From contig NZ_JBBMEY010000002.1 of NCBI RefSeq assembly GCF_040096285.1, positions 56,472-120,471 on the forward strand: 64,000 nucleotides of DNA, in the 5' to 3' direction. This DNA is from Ruminococcoides intestinihominis (GTDB taxonomy: Bacteria > Bacillota > Clostridia > Oscillospirales > Acutalibacteraceae). The notes below the pieces were generated by a model, which worked only from the letters and a program-made list of their open reading frames with translations, had not been told where the DNA came from and searched no databases. A program made the position numbers and the translations under genes. Shown here in pieces: positions 9,030 through 18,727 of this stretch; position 1 is the first letter of the stretch; every line of letters begins with the position of its first letter.

Positions 9030-10094
9030 TTATCCTCTCTTACCACTAATATATGAGTCTAGGAATGAAATTAATTCTTTCATTTCTCTTTCTGTACCGA
9101 TTGTAATTCTTAGATATTCATTAATTCTTGGTGCATTAAAATGTCTAACAAAGATTTTATTTTCCTTTAATGCATTAAATAATTCTTCACCACTAATTTC
9201 ATTATGCTTAGCAAAAATAAAGTTAGATGAACTATCTAGGAATGAAAAGCCTAATTTTGTAAGACTTTCTTTAGTCTTTTCTCTTGTATCAATAATCTTA
9301 GCTACTATATTCTTAAAGTATGTATCATCATTAATGGAAGCAACACCACACTTAATTGCAACATCGGACATTGTGTATGAATTATAGCTGAATTTCACTG
9401 AATTTAGAACAGAAATTAACTGTTCATTACCAATACAATAACCAATACGCATACCGGCCATTGAGCGTGACTTTGAGAATGTTCTTGTAACAATAAGGTT
9501 GTCGTACTTATTGATTAGAGAAAGTGCAGTTTCTCCGCCAAAATCAATATAAGCTTCATCAACAATAACAACCTTGTGCTTATTCTCAATAATAATATCT
9601 TCAATATCAGATAAAGAAAGTGTTAGTCCAGTTGGAGCATTTGGATTAGGAAAAACAATACCACCATTATCTACCATATAGTCCTTAGGTACAATGTTAA
9701 AGTTTTCATCCAAAGGTACTTCCCTATATTTAATTTGGAAAAGGTCTGCCCAAACTTTGTAGAAAGCATAGCTTACATCCGGAAATAAAATTTCCTTACC
9801 ACTATTGAAGAATGACAAGAAACACATTGCAAGTACATCGTCAGAACCTACACCTACAAAAACATTTTCTTTCTTAAAATGATGATAGTCGGCAATAGCT
9901 TGTACCAAATCAGTAACATCCGGATCAGGATACTTTCTAAAGGAATTGTTATCCACTTTAGCAAGTGCATCCAGTACAGATGGTGATGGTGGATATGGAT
10001 TTTCGTTAGTGTTTAGTTTAATAACATCATTGTCCTTAGGCTGTTCACCGGGAACATAAGGAACAACTTTTCTAAAATTGTCTTCAATCATCAT
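9030..10094 (-). CDS. hisC: Histidinol-phosphate aminotransferase
   Basis: PLP-dependent class II aminotransferase making histidinol phosphate. The 354-aa product shows LNTNENPYPPSP near the start, the FPNPNAPTG turn, VVDEAYIDFGG with the PLP-binding aspartate and tyrosine, and TRTFSKSRSMAGMRIGY with the Schiff-base lysine. First gene of hisC-hisD-hisB; its promoter lies at 10168-10196. Two ATG codons are adjacent (10094 and 10091), and either could serve. Confidence 0.94.
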   Translation of the reverse strand: MMIEDNFRKVVPYVPGEQPKDNDVIKLNTNENPYPPSPSVLDALAKVDNNSFRKYPDPDVTDLVQAIADYHHFKKENVFVGVGSDDVLAMCFLSFFNSGKEILFPDVSYAFYKVWADLFQIKYREVPLDENFNIVPKDYMVDNGGIVFPNPNAPTGLTLSLSDIEDIIIENKHKVVIVDEAYIDFGGETALSLINKYDNLIVTRTFSKSRSMAGMRIGYCIGNEQLISVLNSVKFSYNSYTMSDVAIKCGVASINDDTYFKNIVAKIIDTREKTKESLTKLGFSFLDSSSNFIFAKHNEISGEELFNALKENKIFVRHFNAPRINEYLRITIGTEREMKELISFLDSYISGKRG

Positions 10095-10167
10095 TTTTCC
10101 CTCTGTTCTAAAGTCTCTTTCTTATAAATCACATAGGTTTTGTGCAAAACATTACACATCTAAATAT

Positions 10168-10196
10168 ATTATACTTCAAAAGTAACACATAGTCAA
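10168..10196 (-). promoter_or_regulatory. Promoter of hisCDB
   Basis: Minus strand TTGACT (10191-10196), 17-bp spacer, TATAAT (10168-10173). The leader then contains an inverted repeat GTTTTG-TG-CAAAAC (10137-10150), placed where an operator or a small RNA hairpin could act. Confidence 0.75.
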
Positions 10197-10209
10197 TAAA
10201 CAAAAGGAT

Positions 10210-10237
10210 AAACCCCACACTATTATAGCATGGGGCT
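10210..10237 (-). terminator. Terminator after the dockerin gene
   Basis: The stem AAGCCCCATGCT pairs with AGTGTGGGGTTT (with a mismatch) around a short AT loop, then TATCCTTTTGTTT. It lies 16 bp after the stop of the CotH-dockerin gene. Confidence 0.65.
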
Positions 10238-10252
10238 TAAAAGAGAAATATA

Positions 10253-13200
10253 TTATGAATTTCTTACTAGCATTTTTTGAATTGCAGTACAATCCTTGAT
10301 GTTAATCTTGCCACTATTGTTTACATCTGCAACTGCTTTTTGAGCATCTATTAAAGTTAATCTCTTAACAGTATGTTTCTGTAAAATTGTAGCATCTTGT
10401 ACAGTAATTTTGCCATCAAGGTTCAAGTCACCAATTAAACCTTGGCGAGTTGACTTTCCTTCAATTACAATATTATTTACTGCAATTTCACCACCTGTTG
10501 GTTCGTCTGATGTATTACCACCTGCAATAGTTGTTGTTGATGTTGCAATAATTCTAACTGTAACACTCTTTGCACCGTTACATTCTTCTGGAAGTTTAAC
10601 CTTGTTAATATAGTTAGTTAAAACCTTTCTGTTGTTAGAAGTAATTGTGAAATTAGAGTTTGAAATATCAGTAAAGTTTGTACCGTCAATGCTATACTGC
10701 ATTTTCCAATTTGCAGGAGCTTTACTACTACCACCCATACTAATTGAGAATGATAAATCCTTACAATCAGTTCCATCAAAAGTAGTTTGAATATATGGAG
10801 TATCTCCCCAAGGGTTTTTCTTACCGGCTGACATTAGTGGTACAATTTCATCACCGTCTTTACCATACTCAGCGTCTGACCATTCAAGTGCTCTGCCGTT
10901 TTTACCATTCATAGATAGGAACAAATCAGCTTGACCGAATGTTGCTTTATAACCGGACTTATCACCATATTCTTCCAGCTTATCACCGGAATTCTTGCCT
11001 GTACTGTCAAAATAGAATTCTGAAATAGTGTTTGCACCAAGCTGATGTTCCGGTTTTGTTGGCTTTGTAGGTTCAGTTGGTTCAGTTGGTTCAGTTGGTT
11101 TTACAGGCTCTACATAATAATCAATAAACATATTTGACATATATGCAGCACGGCTAATTGCCCAATCTACCATATAATCATATACACCCTTAAATGTATT
11201 TGTATCATACTTAGTAGCAGTTGTGCTCTTTGTATATGTCTTTGTCTTGTAATCAAAACTTAGTTTATAAAGTGTGCTATGGTCTGCTAACCACTGTGGT
11301 TCTGGGTTTAACAATCTACCGGAAGTATAGTTCATTTCTGCTGAATCTTTAACTATATTGTAGTAAGCATCTGATGAATATAATTCTCCGGAAGAAATAT
11401 TTTGTCCCTTAAATAGATATTCAATAGCAGGTACAAAATCTTTATACCATAGTTCGCCACTTCTCTTATAAATAACAGGGTTTTTGTACATTAGAGTACA
11501 CATATTTCTATCGCCTTTAGTTGAAATATATGAACCTTCAGGCTTTGTATATGTACCACCATCAGAACCTACTGCATTACCTAGGGAGTTATCGTAATCC
11601 CATGTTGGAGCTGCATAGATTTTGTACTTACCATTAGCATCTTTTTTATTTACAAAATAGAATGAACTTATACCGGCATCCCAGTTTTTGCAATATTCAT
11701 TTAGTAGGTACATTCTGGCAAATGAATCAACATCAATAACATCAGCTAAATCTTTTTGATTGTTCTTAACTGCATTATACATTTTTTCAAATTTTGCCTT
11801 AATGTAGTTATAAGCATTGCTATAGCCCTTATCTGATGAAGTAATATCAGGTGAAACTACTTCGATATTTTGATCACAAGTGTTAAAACAGAAACCTTCT
11901 GCTGCACCGTCAATCTTAATAACAAATGGGAAATCAGTTGGTGTTGTACCATCTTCGTTAATATATTCTTCACCGGTCATATCAGAAATCAAGTTATTTG
12001 AACCAACTTCAATCTTCTGACATAGCTGATATGAACCAAGATATACACCATTAATATAGAAATCAGCATATCTACTGTCTGAGTTATATGGAATACCAAC
12101 TTGATCACCTAAATCATATAGGAATCTGTTTCTGGACAAAGAGTCATCTTGATAGTTAGCAACAATACTATACTTCTTAGTCTTTTCCATACCTGCAACA
12201 GAAAGTGCTGAATCAAAGTTAAGATTAAATGACTTCTTTGACTTTGCCCAAGAAGTGTTACCTCTACCCTTTACTTTCTTAATAGAAGTATCTGTAATTT
12301 TACCGTTACTTTCTGTAACTGCTGCAGTAGCCTTAGCATTATTTGACTTATTAGCACTTAGATAAGATAACAAATCTTGGCCGTTGAAACTTGCTGCATT
12401 ATTTACATAAACTGCACATTCAGCACCACTTCTCATAATATTTAAAGTGTAGCTGGTTGAATTCACAGTAACAGTATATTTACTGTTTGGTGTGTAATTC
12501 ATAGTAACTGTTGACTTTGATGGAATTTCAACATTACCAATCTTTACTGTTGAAGAGAATGTGTTATAAACATCAATCTTAGATTTATCAGTTGATGAAG
12601 GTAGGAAGAAATAGTAGTCACCACTATCTGTTAATTTACCTTTTTCATCATACTTATGTTGCCATATCTGCCAAGCTTCTGTTTCGTTTTCATTAGCAGA
12701 TACACCGTGAACATAAAGGTTATTAGCCTTTGCATAACTAAACTTATATTCATCGGTTGAAGGTTGTGATGGTTCAGTAGGTTTAGTTTCTATAGGCTTT
12801 TCACCATATTTACCAACAGAACCATTGCCCTCTAAGTCTGTTGCAAATACACAGTTGTTGCCTTTTGCAAAATCTTCATATGTAAGAACAGGAGAATTGT
12901 TCCATAGTGTATCAGAACTGCCTCTCCAAAATCTTATTGCCTTTGCACCGGCAGTTTCATTAGTAAATGTATAACTAAACTTATAGTTACCTAAGTCATT
13001 AGTTACCTTTACCGGATTATATTTTGTTTTGTCAGCATTATTGATGGAAATGTTCTTACCGTCATTATCTGCCTTTGAATATTCTGTAAAGTTAATATAC
13101 TCTGTAGCATAGGCACTAGTCCAATTATCACCACAGGATGAACAATCAAAATATACTGTATCGCCTAATTTAAAACCATCAGCCGATGTTGTTTTTGCAA

Positions 13201-13279
13201 ATACAGCAGAGGAAGCTGTAAACATTGAAGTTACAATCATCATTACAGAAAGAATGATTGCAATGGGTTTTTTAATCAT
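10253..13279 (-). CDS. Secreted CotH-family protein with C-terminal type I dockerin
   Basis: A 1008-aa exported, multi-domain protein. A signal peptide (about 1-29) is followed by a beta-sandwich region (about 35-160) of carbohydrate-binding type and a PTEPSQPST linker. A CotH-like kinase domain follows (about 310-730; key segments KGRGNTSWAKSKKSFN, GSYQLCQKIEVG, APTWDYDNSLGN). Next come a repeated PTEP linker, another beta domain (about 760-940), and a dockerin of two Ca-binding repeats (GDLNLDGKITVQDATILQKH and ADVNNSGKINIKDCTAIQK). The dockerin would dock it on a cohesin scaffold outside the cell. Its partner and the CotH substrate are unknown. Confidence 0.88.
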   Translation of the reverse strand: MIKKPIAIILSVMMIVTSMFTASSAVFAKTTSADGFKLGDTVYFDCSSCGDNWTSAYATEYINFTEYSKADNDGKNISINNADKTKYNPVKVTNDLGNYKFSYTFTNETAGAKAIRFWRGSSDTLWNNSPVLTYEDFAKGNNCVFATDLEGNGSVGKYGEKPIETKPTEPSQPSTDEYKFSYAKANNLYVHGVSANENETEAWQIWQHKYDEKGKLTDSGDYYFFLPSSTDKSKIDVYNTFSSTVKIGNVEIPSKSTVTMNYTPNSKYTVTVNSTSYTLNIMRSGAECAVYVNNAASFNGQDLLSYLSANKSNNAKATAAVTESNGKITDTSIKKVKGRGNTSWAKSKKSFNLNFDSALSVAGMEKTKKYSIVANYQDDSLSRNRFLYDLGDQVGIPYNSDSRYADFYINGVYLGSYQLCQKIEVGSNNLISDMTGEEYINEDGTTPTDFPFVIKIDGAAEGFCFNTCDQNIEVVSPDITSSDKGYSNAYNYIKAKFEKMYNAVKNNQKDLADVIDVDSFARMYLLNEYCKNWDAGISSFYFVNKKDANGKYKIYAAPTWDYDNSLGNAVGSDGGTYTKPEGSYISTKGDRNMCTLMYKNPVIYKRSGELWYKDFVPAIEYLFKGQNISSGELYSSDAYYNIVKDSAEMNYTSGRLLNPEPQWLADHSTLYKLSFDYKTKTYTKSTTATKYDTNTFKGVYDYMVDWAISRAAYMSNMFIDYYVEPVKPTEPTEPTEPTKPTKPEHQLGANTISEFYFDSTGKNSGDKLEEYGDKSGYKATFGQADLFLSMNGKNGRALEWSDAEYGKDGDEIVPLMSAGKKNPWGDTPYIQTTFDGTDCKDLSFSISMGGSSKAPANWKMQYSIDGTNFTDISNSNFTITSNNRKVLTNYINKVKLPEECNGAKSVTVRIIATSTTTIAGGNTSDEPTGGEIAVNNIVIEGKSTRQGLIGDLNLDGKITVQDATILQKHTVKRLTLIDAQKAVADVNNSGKINIKDCTAIQKMLVRNS

Positions 13280-13431
13280 TTTTATCCCTCCTAATATATT
13301 TCATCATTATTATAAACCCATTACCTAAATAAAGCAATGAACTATTTGTAAATAACCACTTGAAATTTGTTGAATTTGCTAATTATTTTGCAATTTTTTA
13401 ACAAAGTAAACTATTTAATTAACATAAAATA

Positions 13432-13460
13432 ATGACAAATTTAAAATCATATGATATAAT
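13432..13460 (+). promoter_or_regulatory. Promoter for the 121-aa membrane protein
   Basis: ATGACA (13432-13437), a 17-bp spacer and TATAAT (13455-13460). The predicted transcript begins about 9 nt before the ATG at 13476. Confidence 0.6.
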
Positions 13461-13475
13461 AATCATGGTGATTTT

Positions 13476-13841
13476 ATGAAAATTAGTAATATGAAAAACC
13501 TAAATACTGCTTTAGATGAAAAGCAGAAGGAAATTGAAATTCACGGTAATATTAGTGACAAGGTTCTCAGAAGTGGACTTATAAGTAACATTGTTTTTGT
13601 AGGTGTGGTAACACTTATTGTGGGGATTATCGGCACAATAGTTTTCGGTATTACATACTTAATCTCAGATATTTACTGGACTATGGCAGTTGCTATTATC
13701 TCTTTATGTGTTATTCTTTTTGCAATTACAATTCTTCTAACACTTAAATTTATGCAAAAATTAAACATTGGTCTTGCAATAAAATTAAGAAAATATACTG
13801 TAAACAAAAAGTCCGGTAAAATTCTTTTAGTAAGAAAATAA
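13476..13841 (+). CDS. Small membrane protein, two helices
   Basis: A 121-aa protein with a charged N-terminal stretch and two adjacent hydrophobic helices (about residues 34-58 and 65-90), then a basic C-terminus (KLRKYTVNKKSGKILLVRK). It is not a family I recognise. It stands alone between its own promoter and terminator, opposite in direction to the ATP synthase operon and the dockerin gene. Confidence 0.6.
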   Translation: MKISNMKNLNTALDEKQKEIEIHGNISDKVLRSGLISNIVFVGVVTLIVGIIGTIVFGITYLISDIYWTMAVAIISLCVILFAITILLTLKFMQKLNIGLAIKLRKYTVNKKSGKILLVRK

Positions 13842-13867
13842 TTTTTACAATTAGATACGTAATGTAT

Positions 13868-13905
13868 AATCCTATCTTCATTGAAGATGGGATTTTTCTT
13901 TTTTA
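13868..13905 (+). terminator. Terminator after the 121-aa gene
   Basis: A 13-bp stem (13868-13880 with 13882-13894, G-T pairs) followed by TTTTTCTTTTTT. Confidence 0.75.
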
Positions 13906-13910
13906 TAACA

Positions 13911-13942
13911 TAAAAAAGGTTGCCCATAAAGGACAACCTTTG
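13911..13942 (-). terminator. Terminator of the ATP synthase operon
   Basis: AAAGGTTG pairs with CAACCTTT around an 11-nt loop; on the minus strand the stem is followed by TTTTTTATG. It starts 5 bp after the atpC stop. Confidence 0.8.
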
Positions 13943-13946
13943 ACTT

Positions 13947-14354
13947 TTACATATATTTGCTTGTGGCTTTTAGTCGAGCCATAGCTCTTGATAGAGATGC
14001 CTTTGAGTGATGATACTCAATCTGACTACGCTTTTGACGCAATGCTTCTTCAGCTCTCTCCTTAGCTTCTCTGGCTCTGTTAGCATCAATTTCGTCCGGT
14101 CTTTCACTTGTTTGAACAAGGAAAGTAACATCATTATCGATAACTTCAATAAAGCCTAAACCGGTGAATACTACTCTCTCATCTTCATCAACAGGCTTGA
14201 ACTTAGTAATACCAATATCAGTAGCCATCAAAATGTTTTCATGATGAGCCAAAATACCCTTTTCACCATCAAAGCAAGGAATAGTCATTTTCTCACATTC
14301 ACCATCAAAAACAACCTTATCGGCTGCCAAGATTTTTAATTTAAAAGTATTCAT
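13947..14354 (-). CDS. atpC: F-type ATP synthase epsilon subunit
   Basis: Central-stalk subunit that couples F1 to the c-ring and can brake hydrolysis. The 135-aa protein has the N-terminal beta-sandwich (LKILAADKVVFDGECEKM, DGEKGILAHHENILMATDIG) and a C-terminal helical hairpin (about 90-135, ANRAREAKERAEEAL). Last gene of the operon, 13 bp after atpD. Confidence 0.93.
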   Translation of the reverse strand: MNTFKLKILAADKVVFDGECEKMTIPCFDGEKGILAHHENILMATDIGITKFKPVDEDERVVFTGLGFIEVIDNDVTFLVQTSERPDEIDANRAREAKERAEEALRQKRSQIEYHHSKASLSRAMARLKATSKYM

Positions 14355-14367
14355 TATGAATCACCTT

Positions 14368-15759
14368 TTATTCTTTCATTGCCTTTGCTTTAGCAATAAC
14401 ATCTTCAAGATTACCAACATTGAAGAAAGCTGCTTCAGGATATTCATCCATTTCACCATCAATAATAGCTTTAAATGAACGGATAGTATCCTTTAGTGGA
14501 ACATACTTACCAGGAACACCTGTAAATGTTTCAGCAACATGGAATGGCTGAGAAAGGAATCTCTGAATCTTTCTTGCTCTATAAACTGTAACTTTATCTT
14601 CGTCAGAAAGTTCTTCCATACCTAGGATACCGATAATATCCTGAAGTTCCTTATATTTCTGTAGAATTTCCTGAACTTTACGAGCAGTTTCATAATGTTC
14701 TTCACCAACTACATCAGGTTCAAGAATTCTTGATGTACTTTCCAGTGGGTCGATAGCCGGATAAATACCTTGTTCAACAATCTTTCTTGATAGAACAGTT
14801 GTAGCATCAAGGTGAGCGAATGTTGTTGCAGGAGCAGGGTCAGTAAGGTCATCGGCAGGAACATAAACAGCCTGAACTGATGTAACAGAACCATTCTTTG
14901 TTGATGCGATTCTTTCCTGTAATTCACCCATTTCAGTAGCTAGTGTTGGCTGATAACCAACGGCTGATGGCATACGACCTAGTAGAGCAGAAACTTCTGA
15001 ACCGGCCTGTGTGAAACGGAAAATGTTATCAATAAATAGAAGAACATTCTGGTTCATTTCATCTCTAAAGTATTCAGCCATTGTTAGACCTGTTTCAGCA
15101 ACTCTCATACGAGCTCCAGGTGGTTCGTTCATCTGACCAAAGACTAGTGCAGTCTTTTCAATAACACCGGACTCTGTCATTTCTGTCCAAAGGTCATTAC
15201 CTTCTCTTGAACGCTCACCAACACCGGTAAAGATTGAGTAGCCACCGTGTTCAGTAGCAATGTTACGGATAAGTTCCTGAATAAGAACTGTCTTACCAAC
15301 ACCGGCACCACCGAACAAACCAATCTTACCACCTTTAGCATAAGGAGCAAGAAGATCAATAGCCTTGATACCTGTTTCTAGAATTTCAACAACAGGACTT
15401 TGGTCTTCAAATGAAGGTGGGTCTCTGTGAATTTCCCAATGTTGTTCATTATCTAGGTTTTCGCCACCATCAATAGTTTCACCTAGTGGGTTGAAAAGTC
15501 TGCCTAGTGTTTTTTCACCAACCGGAACTTTGATACCTGAACCGGTAGCAGTAACTTCCATATCTCTATATAAACCATCAGAAGAAGCAAGCATAATACA
15601 TCTTACTTGGTCATTACCAAGGTGTTGTGCTACTTCCATAACAAGAGTTTTGCCATCATTTTCAACAGTAAGGGCATCCTTGATTTCAGGGATTGTGTCT
15701 TCAGTAAACTGTACATCAACAACAGGACCCATTACCTGAATGATTTTACCTTTATTCAT
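14368..15759 (-). CDS. atpD: F-type ATP synthase beta subunit
   Basis: Catalytic F1 subunit. The P-loop GGAGVGKTVLIQELI, the GERSREGNDLW segment with the catalytic glutamate, and ALLGRMPSAVGYQPTLATEMG are all present. The start at 15759 (463 aa) is preferred over the in-frame ATG at 15768, because the AAAGG site directly abuts the latter but is 8 bp from 15759. Confidence 0.97.
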   Translation of the reverse strand: MNKGKIIQVMGPVVDVQFTEDTIPEIKDALTVENDGKTLVMEVAQHLGNDQVRCIMLASSDGLYRDMEVTATGSGIKVPVGEKTLGRLFNPLGETIDGGENLDNEQHWEIHRDPPSFEDQSPVVEILETGIKAIDLLAPYAKGGKIGLFGGAGVGKTVLIQELIRNIATEHGGYSIFTGVGERSREGNDLWTEMTESGVIEKTALVFGQMNEPPGARMRVAETGLTMAEYFRDEMNQNVLLFIDNIFRFTQAGSEVSALLGRMPSAVGYQPTLATEMGELQERIASTKNGSVTSVQAVYVPADDLTDPAPATTFAHLDATTVLSRKIVEQGIYPAIDPLESTSRILEPDVVGEEHYETARKVQEILQKYKELQDIIGILGMEELSDEDKVTVYRARKIQRFLSQPFHVAETFTGVPGKYVPLKDTIRSFKAIIDGEMDEYPEAAFFNVGNLEDVIAKAKAMKE

Positions 15760-15792
15760 TATATTCATCCTTTCATAAGTATATTATGAAAA

Positions 15793-16698
15793 TTAACCTT
15801 TATTTTTCTGAGCTTTTGCACCGGAAATAACTTCTGTAATTTCTTGTGTAATAGCTGCTTGACGAGCTCTGTTATAAAGGACTGAAAGGTCCTTTAACAT
15901 TTCCTTCGCACTATCAGTAGCAGACTGCATAGCCATCATTCTGGCATTCTGTTCACTACAGTAAGATTCAACTAAGGCACCGTAAATGTAACCGGCAATA
16001 AAGTCAGGTACAACATTATCGAAAACAGCATCAGCAGATGGTAAAAGAGTAATATTCTCAATATGAGTACCCATATCAATATGGTCTGATGTATCTGTAA
16101 ATGCGTGTTTACGAAGTGGTAATAGACGCTTAACCTTTGGTTCAGTGGCAATAGCTGACTTCATATTTGTATAAACGATATAAACTTCATCAAGTTCTTT
16201 AGATTCATATAAATCCATAACAGTTTCTGCAATTTTTCTGGCTCTGTTTAAGCTAGGGTCTTGAGCAGTAAACTGGAAATGTTCGTCAACAAAAATATCT
16301 TTCTTCTTGAAATAATGACGACCAACTTGACCGATAACAAAAAGTTTATCGTTACTTGTTTTTTCTGTATCAATAATCTCTTGGGCTAACTTAATAACAT
16401 TTTGGTTATAAGCACCGGCAAGACCTTTATCGGCAGTAACAACAATAATACCCTTACGCTTATCAGCGTCACCTGCAACATACTTTTGGTCACAGAAAAA
16501 TCTGTTTTCAACATCAGGAACAAGTTTCAATGTTTTTCTGATTGAATCCTGTAGGCTGATAAAGTATGGATGAGTATTTTCATAATTTCTCTTAGCCTTT
16601 TTTAGCTTACTTGAAGAAATCATATACATAGCATTTGTAATCTTAAGGGTATCGTTGATACTTTTAATTCTGCTTTGGATTTCTCTTGTATTTGCCAT
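15793..16698 (-). CDS. atpG: F-type ATP synthase gamma subunit
   Basis: Central rotor shaft of F1. The 301-aa protein has the conserved N-terminal helix (TREIQSRIKSINDTLKITNAMYMISSSKL) split across the coiled coil, and the C-terminal helix with NRARQAAITQEITEVISGA. AAGGAAG precedes the ATG. It lies between atpA and atpD as in the standard operon. Confidence 0.96.
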   Translation of the reverse strand: MANTREIQSRIKSINDTLKITNAMYMISSSKLKKAKRNYENTHPYFISLQDSIRKTLKLVPDVENRFFCDQKYVAGDADKRKGIIVVTADKGLAGAYNQNVIKLAQEIIDTEKTSNDKLFVIGQVGRHYFKKKDIFVDEHFQFTAQDPSLNRARKIAETVMDLYESKELDEVYIVYTNMKSAIATEPKVKRLLPLRKHAFTDTSDHIDMGTHIENITLLPSADAVFDNVVPDFIAGYIYGALVESYCSEQNARMMAMQSATDSAKEMLKDLSVLYNRARQAAITQEITEVISGAKAQKNKG

Positions 16699-16711
16699 AT
16701 CAAGACTTCCT

Positions 16712-18217
16712 TTAACTTATAGACTTATATTCTTTTGCTACTTCAAGGATTTTATCCTTAAGTTCATCGGAAAGAACTTTCTTTTCTTCGATTTCTTTAC
16801 CGATTTCAGGATGCTTAGTAGCAAAGTAATCTAGCATATTCATCTGGAATGGCTTAATATCCTTAACATCAACATCAAGCATTAGCTTGTTTTCGGCAAC
16901 AACAAGTGAAATAACCTGTTGTGCCAGTGAAAGCGGATGACATAAAGGTTGCTTTAGCATTTCCATTAGGCCTTTACCAAACTGAAGTTGTTCCTTAGTT
17001 TCAGGGTCTAGGTCTGATGAGAACTGTGTAAATACTTCCATTTCTCTGTACTGAGCAAGGTCAATACGGATAGAACCGGCAGCCTTCTTCATAGCCTTTG
17101 TCTGAGCAGCACCACCAACACGGGAAACTGACAAACCAACATTAACAGCAGGACGCATACCTGAGTTAAATAGGTCACTTTCTAGGAAAATCTGACCGTC
17201 AGTAATAGAAATAACATTTGTAGGAATATAAGCTGAAACATCACCTGCTTGAGTTTCGATAATTGGTAGAGCAGTAATTGAACCACCACCGAGTTCATCA
17301 GAAAGTCTGGCTGATCTTTCAAGCAGTCTTGAATGTAGATAGAAAACATCACCTGGATAAGCTTCACGACCCGGAGATCTTTCCAGTAGAAGTGACATTG
17401 CTCTGTAAGCAACAGCATGTTTACTTAAGTCATCATATACAATAAGTACATCCTTACCCTGATACATAAAGTATTCAGCAAGTGAAGTACCTGAATATGG
17501 AGCAATATACTGAACAGGAGCAGGGTCTGATGCAGTAGCTGAAAGAACTATTGAATAATCCATTGCTCCATTCTTTTCAAGTGTGTTAACAATTCTTGCA
17601 ACTGTTGATGCCTTTTGACCGATTGCAACATAAATACAAATTACATCGTTACCTTTTTGGTTTAGGATAGCATCAGTAGCAATAGAAGTTTTACCTGTCT
17701 GTCTATCACCGATAATAAGTTCACGCTGACCTCTACCGATTGGGAACATTGAGTCGATTGATAGAATACCTGTTGCCATAGGTGTGTCAACTGATTTTCT
17801 CTGTACAATTGAAGGTGCTGCACATTCGATTGGACGGTAATCGGATTCTTTAATTTCACCTTTACCGTCAATAGGAGCACCTAGGGCGTTTACAACTCTG
17901 CCAAGGAAGTTATCACCAACAGGGATACCGGCCTTTTTGTGAGTTCTTGAAACCTTAGTACCTTCGTGGATACCACGGTCTTTGTCAAAAAGAATAACAC
18001 CGATTTCGTTAGCACGAATATCCTGTACCATACCTTTTGCACCATTTTCAAATACAACGATTTCGCCGTACATAGCAGCGTCAATGCCGTATACACGAGC
18101 AATACCGTCACCTAGAGAGATAACTGTACCGGTTTCTTTCTCTCCATTATCAAAATCAAAATTTTCAATTTCACTTTTTAGTATTGAAATAATTTCATCT
18201 GATCTGATTGCGCTCAT
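16712..18217 (-). CDS. atpA: F-type ATP synthase alpha subunit
   Basis: Non-catalytic nucleotide-binding F1 subunit. The 501-aa protein has the P-loop GDRQTGKTSIA, VYVAIGQKASTVARIV, and the ISVGLSVSRVGGAAQ-type signature (VNVGLSVSRVGGAAQTKAMK). A TGGAGGT site precedes the ATG. atpH ends 7 bp upstream. Confidence 0.97.
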   Translation of the reverse strand: MSAIRSDEIISILKSEIENFDFDNGEKETGTVISLGDGIARVYGIDAAMYGEIVVFENGAKGMVQDIRANEIGVILFDKDRGIHEGTKVSRTHKKAGIPVGDNFLGRVVNALGAPIDGKGEIKESDYRPIECAAPSIVQRKSVDTPMATGILSIDSMFPIGRGQRELIIGDRQTGKTSIATDAILNQKGNDVICIYVAIGQKASTVARIVNTLEKNGAMDYSIVLSATASDPAPVQYIAPYSGTSLAEYFMYQGKDVLIVYDDLSKHAVAYRAMSLLLERSPGREAYPGDVFYLHSRLLERSARLSDELGGGSITALPIIETQAGDVSAYIPTNVISITDGQIFLESDLFNSGMRPAVNVGLSVSRVGGAAQTKAMKKAAGSIRIDLAQYREMEVFTQFSSDLDPETKEQLQFGKGLMEMLKQPLCHPLSLAQQVISLVVAENKLMLDVDVKDIKPFQMNMLDYFATKHPEIGKEIEEKKVLSDELKDKILEVAKEYKSIS

Positions 18218-18223
18218 TCGAGT

Positions 18224-18727
18224 TTACCTCCAGACTAATTTACGATTTAATGCGTTAAGTTTATTCTTGAAACTTCTGTCAAATTCATGACCGTTAGCTT
18301 CAATTACAAATCCACCAATAAGGTCAGGATTTTCAATAAGTTCAAGTTCAACCTTACTGGCATTTAGCTTTTTCTTAACGAATGCTTTTAACTTTTCTTG
18401 CTGTTCCTCAGTTGGTTTCACAACATAATAAAGATGAGCAACAACAATCTTGTTCTCTTTATTGTACCAATTATGATACTCTTTGAAAATATCATTAATA
18501 GATGTCATTCTGCCATTTTTTGAAACTACCTTGATAAAATTACAAATATCTTTTGGGAAAATCTTATCAATAATTTCATACTTTTTCGTTGGCATAATTA
18601 CCGGAGAGCAAAGAACTTTCATAAGTTCCTTGCTTTCGGCAAAAGTATCTTCAGCAATACTAATAGAGTCAGCACTAACATTTAACTGGTACAACACCTT
18701 AGCATAGTTACTAACTGTTGTAGTCAT
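18224..18727 (-). CDS. atpH: F-type ATP synthase delta subunit
   Basis: Peripheral-stalk subunit linking b to the top of F1. The 167-aa protein has the helical N-domain (NYAKVLYQLNVSADSISIAEDTF) and the C-terminal segment ENPDLIGGFVIEANGHEFDRSFKNKLNALNR typical of OSCP/delta (read as two adjacent parts). Its ATG overlaps the atpF stop by one base (TAATG), suggesting coupled translation. Confidence 0.93.
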   Translation of the reverse strand: MTTTVSNYAKVLYQLNVSADSISIAEDTFAESKELMKVLCSPVIMPTKKYEIIDKIFPKDICNFIKVVSKNGRMTSINDIFKEYHNWYNKENKIVVAHLYYVVKPTEEQQEKLKAFVKKKLNASKVELELIENPDLIGGFVIEANGHEFDRSFKNKLNALNRKLVWR

